Shown: piece after piece, positions 6,301 through 12,777 of the stretch
Layout: every line of letters begins with the position of its first letter
How positions within the stretch are numbered: the first letter of the stretch is position 1
Origin: B4-G1 sp964393895
GTDB lineage: Bacteria > Chloroflexota > Anaerolineae > B4-G1
Length of the DNA: 25,917 nucleotides
Direction: 5' to 3'
Assembly: GCA_964393895.1 (NCBI GenBank)
Contig: CAYMWP010000062.1
Span: 1 to 25,917 of the forward strand
Position numbers and translations under genes: made by a program
The notes under the pieces: model-generated
Told to the model about the DNA's origin: nothing
The model's database searches: none
The model's input: only the letters and a program-made list of their open reading frames with translations

Positions 6301-8906
6301 TGAGCTTTGGCGGCCAGCAGTTTCTCCAAAAGCGCTTTTTCCTCCTCCCGTGTGCCGACTTTACCGTTCAGCCGGGCGTCGCGCAGCGCGCCCAGCAGTT
6401 GGCCAAATAGCGGGCTGGGCCTCAATCCCATCTCTTTCAGATCGTCGCCGGTGAGTTCCGTCTCCACCAAGCGCCACTCCGTCTGGTAGCGCAGCAGCCG
6501 CTCGCGGAGCCGCTTGCGGTCGGCGGCGACCCAGGCCGTGGCCAGCACGCGGGCCGGATAGGGGCGTAGCAAATGGTAGACCACGCTGGGCCGGCGCGCT
6601 CTTCCCAGTTCAGGCAGATGCTCTTTCAATCCGATCAGCAGGCCCAGGTCCTCGGCGTCGTCGTGCTTCACTTTGAGGCCGGCGATCAATCCCTTCAGCT
6701 CCTCGCCGTCGAGCCGGTACGCCAGCAACGCCAGGTAGATGAAAGGGGCATCCTCCGGCCCTAGCCCCCAGGACTCGGGTTGCAGATCCGTGCGGAAGAT
6801 GTACCACTTGGCCTCGAGCCACTTGTCGTAGCGCAAGCCGGGGTGGATGTGGGCCAAGATACCCAACTCGTCCAGGCGATGCAATGCCTGTTCTGGTTCC
6901 GGTTCGGCAAAGAGCTGTTCCAATTCGTGACGTATGCGGTCGCCGCTGACCCGTTTCAGGAGCGGCAATCCGTCGGCGATCAGTTCCTCGCTGCGGGGAT
7001 CGAGGTGGAATCCCAGCCGGCTCTCCAACCGCGCGGCCCGCAACATGCGGGTGGGATCGTCCACAAAGCTGAGGCTGTGCAGCACGCGGATGACGCCATC
7101 CTGGAGGTCGGCCTCGCCGCCGTAAAAGTCCAATAGCTCACCCCAGTGATCGGGGTCGAGGCGGATGGCGAGGGTGTTGATGGTAAAATCGCGGCGGTGG
7201 AGGTCCTGCTTGATCGAGCTGCGCTCCACCTGCGGCAGGGCCGTGGGGTGAGTGTAGAACTCGGTGCGCGCCGTGGCAAAATCAACGCTGGGCGGCATAG
7301 GGTCTTGGGGGGCGTGCTCCACGACGCGCCGCCAGACACTGTGTGAGAGGAGCCACTTGGCGGTGCCAAAGCGCTTGTGGGTGCGCACCCGTCCCCCCAA
7401 TTTTTCGGCCAGGCGGCGAGCCAGCGCGATCCCGTCTCCCTCGACGACCAGGTCCACGTCCACTATGGAGCCGCCCAGCAGCAGGTCGCGCACCAGCCCG
7501 CCGACAAAGTAGGGGATGAATCCCATAGCGTGGGCTTCTTGCGAGATCAGGTGCACCAGGGCGAGCACCGGTTCGGAAAGAGCCTGCTCCAGCAGCGCGA
7601 TCACATCGTCCCGCCGGGCGGGTTGCGGCGGCGCACCCCACAGGGCGATCAGATCGGTGCGGGTAGCTACCCCGACGAGCTGACCGTCTTTTACAACGGG
7701 AATCTGTCCCCATCCGCTTTGGATCATCGTCTGCTGAAGGCGCGCCAGCGAGTCGTGGCTTTCGACGGTGACGCTGCCGGCATCCATGACCTGGGTGACG
7801 GGCGCGCCGGCCATCTTGAATTGGAGCGCCCGATCCACGGCCCGCCGGGTCAGCAATCCGATCACGTCCCCGTCCGCGACGACCGGGTATCCCTCGTGTC
7901 CGGTGCGCCGCATACGTTCGGCGGCATCGGCGACCGTCTCTTGGGGGGAGAGCACCTGCACGCCCAGGGACATCACCTGGGCGACGGTGGCGCCCGGCTG
8001 CACCAGCTCTGGCAGCAAACGCAACAATTCCTCGCGCACTGCCAATAGCGGGCGACGGCGAATGAGGGCGGCGGCCGCCCGTTTGTGGCCCCCACCGTCA
8101 AAGTGTTTGGCTACCGCAGAGACGTCAATGTCGTCAGTGGTGCTGCGGGCGACGAGTTGGATGCGCTTGCCGTCGTCGAGAGCGACGAGCACGAACAAGG
8201 CCGATGGTTCCAGCAGTTCGCGCAGTTTGTGAGCCAGGGTCGAGATCTCTTCCGAGAACTCGGGCGCTTCGGCCCAGGCGACGATGATGTTATGCCCCTC
8301 GATCTCGTGGGTCTCGCTTTGCTTCAGCAACTGCTCGTAGAGTTCGCGCTGCTCCGGCGCGAGGGGATGGTGCAGGAACTCGTCCACCACGTCGAGGCGC
8401 GCCCCCTGATCCAGCAGCCAGGCCGCCGCGCGCGCGTCGCGGGCGGAGGTGGCCTGGTAGGAGAGAGAGCCGGTATCCTCGTAGATGCCGAGCAGCAACA
8501 GCGTGGCCTCGATGGCGGTCAGTTTGAGGGCGCGGGCCGAGATTTCTTCGATCAGCAGCGTGGTGGTGGCTCCCAACGTCTCGCCGGAAAAAGTCCAGCC
8601 GGGGGGCAGTTCGCGGTCGAGTTCGTGGTGGTCAATGATGTCCACCTGCAGGTCGCGTCCCATGCCTCTGAGCGTAGTCAGGCTCTGCGTATCCACCAAA
8701 ATGGCGCGTCTGATCCTGCGGCGACGGGGTAGGTCATCGGGGGCGAGGAGTGAGAGTTCGGCGCCATAGAGCGCCAGGAAGGCGCGCCCGTTGCGGTTGA
8801 TGCGGCGGGGCAGCACGGGGGTGGCGGCAGGGAAGAGCTTGCTCGCCCCCAGCAGGCTGGCGATCGCGTCGAAATCTGCGTTTTCGTGGGTCAGGATGAC
8901 GTCCAC
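6297..8906 (-). CDS. DHH-CBS-CBS-tRNA nucleotidyltransferase (poly(A) polymerase/CCA family) fusion
   Basis: This 869-residue protein joins three modules. Residues 1 to about 300 are a DHH phosphoesterase with NADFDAI, the DHHELD motif, DTGSLSY and GGGHKRAAAA (RecJ/NrnA-like). Residues about 310-435 are two CBS domains (VMSLGVQVLSPQ... and VMDAGSVTVES...) that probably bind an adenylyl nucleotide. From about 465 it is a class II nucleotidyltransferase: FVGGLVRDLLLGGSIVDVDLVVEGDG, RRDFTINTLAI and DDPTRMLRAARLESRLGF. Enzymes of this build add the terminal A or CCA to tRNA 3' ends; whether this one adds A only cannot be judged by eye. The GTG start at 8906 has AGGGAG 7 bases upstream. Confidence 0.93.
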   Translation of the reverse strand: MDVILTHENADFDAIASLLGASKLFPAATPVLPRRINRNGRAFLALYGAELSLLAPDDLPRRRRIRRAILVDTQSLTTLRGMGRDLQVDIIDHHELDRELPPGWTFSGETLGATTTLLIEEISARALKLTAIEATLLLLGIYEDTGSLSYQATSARDARAAAWLLDQGARLDVVDEFLHHPLAPEQRELYEQLLKQSETHEIEGHNIIVAWAEAPEFSEEISTLAHKLRELLEPSALFVLVALDDGKRIQLVARSTTDDIDVSAVAKHFDGGGHKRAAAALIRRRPLLAVREELLRLLPELVQPGATVAQVMSLGVQVLSPQETVADAAERMRRTGHEGYPVVADGDVIGLLTRRAVDRALQFKMAGAPVTQVMDAGSVTVESHDSLARLQQTMIQSGWGQIPVVKDGQLVGVATRTDLIALWGAPPQPARRDDVIALLEQALSEPVLALVHLISQEAHAMGFIPYFVGGLVRDLLLGGSIVDVDLVVEGDGIALARRLAEKLGGRVRTHKRFGTAKWLLSHSVWRRVVEHAPQDPMPPSVDFATARTEFYTHPTALPQVERSSIKQDLHRRDFTINTLAIRLDPDHWGELLDFYGGEADLQDGVIRVLHSLSFVDDPTRMLRAARLESRLGFHLDPRSEELIADGLPLLKRVSGDRIRHELEQLFAEPEPEQALHRLDELGILAHIHPGLRYDKWLEAKWYIFRTDLQPESWGLGPEDAPFIYLALLAYRLDGEELKGLIAGLKVKHDDAEDLGLLIGLKEHLPELGRARRPSVVYHLLRPYPARVLATAWVAADRKRLRERLLRYQTEWRLVETELTGDDLKEMGLRPSPLFGQLLGALRDARLNGKVGTREEEKALLEKLLAAKAH

Positions 8907-8990
8907 GGCAGTGCTCCCTGTGGTTCAACTACGAGTGTCTGGCGGAAACCGCGCCTCAGTGCGCCAATGAGATGTGCAGTCGCTATCTGA

Positions 8991-9019
8991 AAGATACCAC
9001 AGATCGCTTTTGCCGCCAA
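8991..9019 (-). promoter_or_regulatory. Possible promoter of the nucleotidyltransferase gene
   Basis: Minus-strand TTGGCG (9019-9014), a 17-bp spacer and TATCTT (8996-8991) match the consensus at 4 of 6 positions in each box. They lie in the 122-bp gap after tadA. Readthrough from tadA is an alternative. Confidence 0.35.
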
Positions 9020-9028
9020 GTGAGTGCA

Positions 9029-9517
9029 CTAACCGCACGGTAGCTGCTCAGTCTGTTTTTGGGGGGCATCACTTCGCAGCCTGGAAAAGAAACGCTCCAG
9101 CAACGCTTGCGATTCCTCGGCCAGTACGCCTCTGATGACGGCCACGCGGTGGTTAAAGCGCGGGTCGCGCAAAAGTTCGACCACCGATCCCGCCGCGCCG
9201 GCCTTGGGGTCGTCCGCTCCGTACACCAGCCGGCCCAGTCGGGCCGAGATCATCGCGCCGGCGCACATGGGGCAAGGTTCCAACGTGCAGTAGAGCGTCA
9301 CCTGCCCCAAGCGCCAGCCGCCCAGCGCGCGAGCCGCCTCCCGCAGGGCCAGAATCTCTGCGTGGGCGGTCGGGTCTCTAGCGGCTTCCTTGCGGTTGTG
9401 TCCCCGCCCGACGATGGCCCCTTCACACACGGCCACCGCGCCGACGGGTACGTCGCCGTGAGCCAGGGCGAGCTCCGCCTCGGCCAGGGCTTGGAACATC
9501 CAGGCTGTGTCGTTCAC
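9029..9517 (-). CDS. tadA: tRNA-specific adenosine deaminase TadA
   Basis: TadA deaminates A34 to inosine in tRNA-Arg(ACG), allowing one tRNA to read CGU, CGC and CGA. The 162-residue protein has the zinc deaminase signatures HAEILAL (H52, catalytic E54) and PCPMCAGAM (C82, C85), and RFNHRV near the C-terminus, as in other TadA proteins. The GTG at 9517 gives VNDTAWMFQALAEAELALAHGDVPVGAV, which aligns with family N-termini. It lies exactly where transcription from the upstream promoter should start, so the mRNA is probably leaderless; the open frame extends further upstream, but only through the promoter. The last residues (TEQLPCG) are encoded by a sequence resembling the end of a repeat found after tilS. 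Confidence 0.94.
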   Translation of the reverse strand: MNDTAWMFQALAEAELALAHGDVPVGAVAVCEGAIVGRGHNRKEAARDPTAHAEILALREAARALGGWRLGQVTLYCTLEPCPMCAGAMISARLGRLVYGADDPKAGAAGSVVELLRDPRFNHRVAVIRGVLAEESQALLERFFSRLRSDAPQKQTEQLPCG

Positions 9518-9523
9518 GGCGGT

Positions 9524-9551
9524 ATTATAACACAGGCGAGAAACGGGACAA
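9524..9551 (-). promoter_or_regulatory. Predicted promoter of tadA, geometry implies leaderless mRNA
   Basis: Minus-strand TTGTCC (9551-9546), a 16-bp spacer and a perfect TATAAT (9529-9524). The seventh base after the -10 box is the G of the GTG start codon at 9517. Confidence 0.7.
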
Positions 9552-9572
9552 TGCGGCGCGTCTGCCGGTTCG

Positions 9573-9600
9573 TTGACAACTGACCGCGCGGCGGTATAAT
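9573..9600 (+). promoter_or_regulatory. Predicted promoter of the UPF0316 gene
   Basis: TTGACA (9573-9578), a 16-bp spacer and TATAAT (9595-9600) are both perfect boxes. The leader is about 33 nt and contains AGGAG (9628-9632), 7 bases before the ATG. It is back-to-back with the tadA promoter, 21 bp between -35 boxes. Confidence 0.75.
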
Positions 9601-9639
9601 CAATCCGTGTGACTCTGAGTACCAAATAGGAGTGAATTT

Positions 9640-10155
9640 ATGGATATATTTCTGGAAGCTCTGCTCATCTTTGTTCTGCGTGTGGTAGGTATCACCGTGA
9701 GTACGATTGGGACATTGACAACCGTGCAAGGGCGCAAGCTCCTCGCCGCGGTGACGGGCTTTGTCAGTGCGTTGGTCTACATCATCGCTGCCGGTAAGGT
9801 GGTGGCCAACCTGAGCAACGTCTGGAATATCCTGGCATACTGTAGCGGCTTCGCCGTGGGCACATTGGTCGGGATGTTCCTGGAGGAGCGGCTGGCCATG
9901 GGCTTTGCCGAGGTGCGATTCATCTCCTCCGAAAAGAGCGACGCGCTGGCGGAGGCGCTGCGACTGTCGGGGTTCGGCGTGACTGAACTCTACGGCCACG
10001 GGCGGGAAAGTGTGGTGGGCATCGTCGAGACCATTTTGCCCCGCAAGAACGTGGACGGGGTACTAAAGATCGCCAGGAGGGTGGACGAAAAGGCCATTGT
10101 GACGGTGAGGGAAGCCCGCACGGTACAACGTGGCTACTGGAAAATGCGCAAGTGA
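9640..10155 (+). CDS. UPF0316 (DUF5698/DUF2179) membrane protein
   Basis: This 171-residue membrane protein matches the UPF0316 family in length and layout. Three hydrophobic segments (about residues 3-22, 33-50 and 59-80) include ILAYCSGFAVGTLVGMFLEERLAMG, a segment typical of the family. A soluble C-terminal DUF2179-like domain follows, with GFGVTELYGHGRESVVGIVETILPRKN. The function is unknown; DUF2179 domains are often proposed to bind a small ligand. AGGAG precedes the ATG. The next gene starts 24 nt after its stop, so the two are probably cotranscribed. Confidence 0.85.
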   Translation: MDIFLEALLIFVLRVVGITVSTIGTLTTVQGRKLLAAVTGFVSALVYIIAAGKVVANLSNVWNILAYCSGFAVGTLVGMFLEERLAMGFAEVRFISSEKSDALAEALRLSGFGVTELYGHGRESVVGIVETILPRKNVDGVLKIARRVDEKAIVTVREARTVQRGYWKMRK

Positions 10156-10179
10156 AGATAAAGGCGCGATAACTCCCGC

Positions 10180-11715
10180 ATGCGCGGAAAAAACACCCAC
10201 CTGTACGTCACCGCCTTTGCCGGCGGGCTGACCTCGCTGGCGGTCGAGTTCGCCGCCTCCAGCCTGCTCCGTCCCCATTTTGGCACGGCCAACCTGGTGT
10301 GGGCGACCATCATCGGCTTGATCTTGCTCTATATGATGGCGGGCTACTTTCTCGGCGGGCGCTGGGCCGATCGCTCACCCCGCGCCACTACACTCTACCA
10401 GATCGTGGCCTGGGCCGCTTTTCTCGTGGGTCTGATCCCCTTTGTCGCTCGCCCCGTGCTCTCGCTGGCGACGCCGGCCTTTGAAAATTTCGACGCCGTG
10501 ATGCTCGGCGGCTCCTTCGCCGCCGTGTTGATCCTCTTCAGTTTACCGGTCACGTTGATGAGTTGCATCTCACCCTTTGTCGTCCGGCTGACGCTGGAGG
10601 AGGTGGAGAGCGCCGGAAAAACTTCCGGGCGCGTATACGCCATCTCGACCCAGGGCAGTTTTCTGGGAGCGTTTCTACCCGATCTGTTGCTGACGCCCAC
10701 CATCGGTACGCGCAACACGTTCGTCCTGCTGTCGCTGTTCCTGCTGCTCGTAGCCTTCGTTGGGCTGGGCCGCAACGACCGCCGCCGCCTGCTGCTGTAT
10801 CTCTGGATGCCGGTCGTCATCCTGCTGCTGGCGCTGTTCCTGCGCGGGCAGCCGGTCAAGGCGGCCGAAAACAGTATCTATGAGACCGAGTCGGCCTACA
10901 ACTATATCCAGGTGGTGGAAGAAGAGGGCGGCTGTCGCCAACTGCTCTTGAACGAGGGGCAGGGCATTCACTCCGTCTACTGTCCCGACCAATTGCGTAC
11001 CTCCGGCCCGTGGGACTATTTCCTCATCGCGCCGTACTTTAATCCCCCACCCTACACCCCCGACCGGGTCACGAGCGTTCTCCTCATTGGGCTGGCCGGC
11101 GGCACGATGGCCCGGCAGTTCAGCGAGGTCTACGGCCCGTTGCCCATCGTTGGGGTGGAGATTGATCCCAAAATCGTGCGCGTGGGGCGCGAGTTCTTTG
11201 GCATGAGCCAACCCAACCTCGACGCGGTCGTCGCAGACGGGCGTTATTATCTGGCCCATTCCGACCGGCGCTACACCGTCATCGGCGTGGACGCCTACCG
11301 TCTGCCCTACATCCCCCCGCACCTGACGACGGTCGAGTTCTTTCTCCAGGCGCGCGATCATCTCACCGACGATGGCGTCGTCGTCATCAACGTCGGGCGG
11401 GCCGGCGACGATTACCGGTTGGTGGAGGCCATGCTGGCGACGCTGCTCCGCGTCTTTCCCGCGGCCCACGTGATCGAGGTGCCCCGTAGTTTTAACACCG
11501 TCGTCGTCGCTACGGCCCAGCCCGGCGAGAGCCGCAACCTGCTGTTCAACCTGCCGCACCTGGAGGGAGACGAGTTCCTGTACGCAACGGCGCGGGCTGC
11601 ACTGGACAACGTGCGCCCCACGGAAGCGGGGCCGGTCATCTTTACCGACGACCGCGCTCCCATCGAGTTGATGACCAACGCCCTCGTGTTCGACTTTGTC
11701 CTGCAAACCAGATGA
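10180..11715 (+). CDS. Membrane-fused spermidine synthase-like protein
   Basis: The 511-residue protein has about seven or eight N-terminal membrane segments (residues 1-225) and a C-terminal aminopropyltransferase-fold domain. The membrane part begins AGGLTSLAVEFAASSLLRPHFGTANLVWATIIGLILLYMMAGYFLGGRWADR, typical of fused MFS/spermidine-synthase proteins. The soluble part has YNYIQVVEE, VLLIGLAGGTMARQFSEVYG (SAM-binding-type loop), VVGVEIDPKIV-like text and VVADGRYYL...YTVIGVDAYRLPYIPPHLTT, including the Asp of the catalytic region. Whether it makes polyamines is not established for this fused family. The ATG at 10180 has only a weak AAAGG upstream; it is probably coupled to the UPF0316 gene. 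Confidence 0.85.
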   Translation: MRGKNTHLYVTAFAGGLTSLAVEFAASSLLRPHFGTANLVWATIIGLILLYMMAGYFLGGRWADRSPRATTLYQIVAWAAFLVGLIPFVARPVLSLATPAFENFDAVMLGGSFAAVLILFSLPVTLMSCISPFVVRLTLEEVESAGKTSGRVYAISTQGSFLGAFLPDLLLTPTIGTRNTFVLLSLFLLLVAFVGLGRNDRRRLLLYLWMPVVILLLALFLRGQPVKAAENSIYETESAYNYIQVVEEEGGCRQLLLNEGQGIHSVYCPDQLRTSGPWDYFLIAPYFNPPPYTPDRVTSVLLIGLAGGTMARQFSEVYGPLPIVGVEIDPKIVRVGREFFGMSQPNLDAVVADGRYYLAHSDRRYTVIGVDAYRLPYIPPHLTTVEFFLQARDHLTDDGVVVINVGRAGDDYRLVEAMLATLLRVFPAAHVIEVPRSFNTVVVATAQPGESRNLLFNLPHLEGDEFLYATARAALDNVRPTEAGPVIFTDDRAPIELMTNALVFDFVLQTR

Positions 11716-11734
11716 CGTTCGACAGAGGAGCAAT

Positions 11735-12421
11735 ATGACCCGCACCCGCTGGCCCCTTCTAATTCAATGGCTGCTCGTGCTATCTCTACCCATCTTTCTA
11801 TTGGTGGCCGACTTGCGGATCGTGACCGGTCACTGGTTCGTGCATTGGGAGTATGGGAAAGCGAGTTTCCCCCCCGATTCGTACGGCCTCTCCACGTTCG
11901 AGCGCACCCAGTTGGCCGAAACTTGTGTGGATTACCTGGCGACCGGAGCCGACCTCTCGCTCTTGGAAGAGTTGCGGCTCCCCAGCGGCGAACCGGCCTT
12001 CAACCGGCGGGAGCTGCGTCACATGTTCGACGTGCAGGTGGTGTACTGGCGCCTGATGACCGCCTGCGTCGTCGCCGCGCTGGCGCTGGCGGGTGGGGGC
12101 GCGATACTGCTCGCCTCTGAGCACACACGCCGGCACGCTCTCGTCGCGCTCTTGCGCGGGAGCGCGCTCACCCTGGGATTGCTAGGAGCAGTCGGCGCGT
12201 ACATGGCGCTGAGTTGGGGCGAGTTCTTTACCACTTTCCACCGCATCTTTTTCGAAGGCGACACCTGGCTATTCGATTACTCTGATACCCTGATCCGGCT
12301 GTTCCCCATGCGCTTTTGGATGGACGTGGCGGTCGTCATCGTCGGCCTGCTGATTCTCGAGTCCATCGTCATGGGTGGTGTGGCGTGGGTGTTGATGCGG
12401 CGGCTGGCGAATGGTCGCTAG
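11735..12421 (+). CDS. TIGR01906/DUF1461 family integral membrane protein
   Basis: This 228-residue protein has four predicted membrane segments (about residues 8-28, 108-130, 142-160 and 195-220) and a conserved extracytoplasmic loop. The loop contains YGLSTFERTQLAETCVDYLATGADLSLLEEL and FNRRELRHMFDVQVVY, which match the TIGR01906/DUF1461 pattern. Its function is unknown. GAGGAG (11725-11730) precedes the ATG with good spacing. It is the last gene of an operon with UPF0316 and the spermidine-synthase-like gene, 19 nt after the latter. Confidence 0.85.
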   Translation: MTRTRWPLLIQWLLVLSLPIFLLVADLRIVTGHWFVHWEYGKASFPPDSYGLSTFERTQLAETCVDYLATGADLSLLEELRLPSGEPAFNRRELRHMFDVQVVYWRLMTACVVAALALAGGGAILLASEHTRRHALVALLRGSALTLGLLGAVGAYMALSWGEFFTTFHRIFFEGDTWLFDYSDTLIRLFPMRFWMDVAVVIVGLLILESIVMGGVAWVLMRRLANGR

Positions 12422-12514
12422 TTCGGGCCGTGTTCATTTGACTTGGGTGTGTTTCAAATGAGTTGGGTAAGACCTCGGAGGTCTAGGGTCTCTACTGAAA
12501 TGAAACACACTCAT

Positions 12515-12542
12515 TTGACTTTTGTGGTAATTTTATTACACT
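12515..12542 (+). promoter_or_regulatory. Candidate promoter of the histidine kinase
   Basis: TTGACT (12515-12520), a 16-bp spacer and TACACT (12537-12542) each match consensus at 5 of 6 positions. The start site near 12549 would give a leader of about 229 nt carrying repeat copy A. Confidence 0.5.
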
Positions 12543-12712
12543 ATTCGTGCACCCACCTCGAAAATAGGAATGAGACGAGAATTTCCCCCACCCGTTGGGC
12601 GAGGTCTCGGACCAAAGCCCGCCGCTGGGGGACGTTCACCTCGGCCGGAGACCGGGTTTTTTAGAAGACGTTGGGCGAACGGGAGATTTGAGGCAAAGCT
12701 TTGTTAGGCAAT
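12536..12712 (+). repeat. Modular intergenic element, copy A
   Basis: The blocks are TTACACTAT (12536-12544), CCTCGAAAATAG (12556-12567), GTTGGGCGAGGTCTCGGACC (12594-12613) and TTTGAGGCAAAGCTTTGTTAG (12687-12707). The first three recur in the same order in copy C on the minus strand (19107-19159). The last two recur in copy B (16084-16208). The element is present both inside leaders and at a gene end. Confidence 0.6.
12603..12662 (+). terminator. Terminator-like structure with T6 run
   Basis: GGTCTC (12603-12608) can pair with GAGACC (12648-12653), with further imperfect pairing inside (GGACC against GGCCG), and GGG plus six T residues follow (12654-12662). It may end the upstream operon, or, if the promoter at 12515 is real, it may act as an attenuator in the kinase leader. 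Confidence 0.45.
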
Positions 12713-12777
12713 ATCGCTATGCTACGCTAAAGCGTTTTCCCTAAACGCTCATTCCCTGTAATTGTGGGGGAACGACG

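Larger units (their letters stand above)
12422..12777 (+). other. Intergenic region upstream of the histidine kinase
   Basis: This 356-bp gap holds no convincing gene. In order it contains an inverted repeat GTGTGTTTCA/TGAAACACAC (12447-12456 and 12501-12510) enclosing the perfect palindrome AGACCTC-G-GAGGTCT (12470-12484); a promoter candidate; copy A of the GTTGGGCGAGGTCTC element ending in a T6 run; the TTTGAGGCAAAGCTTT module (12687-12712); and a hairpin AGCGTTT/AAACGCT (12731-12749) just before the kinase ribosome binding site. Confidence 0.6.

Noticed and set aside
9518..9625. Longer TadA N-terminus from an upstream start at 9625
   Set aside because: The extension runs through the tadA promoter boxes and the divergent promoter, and family N-termini align at the GTG 9517.
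12443..12664. 73-codon plus-strand frame in the kinase upstream region
   Set aside because: It consists of repeat and hairpin sequence, with no ribosome binding site or family resemblance.
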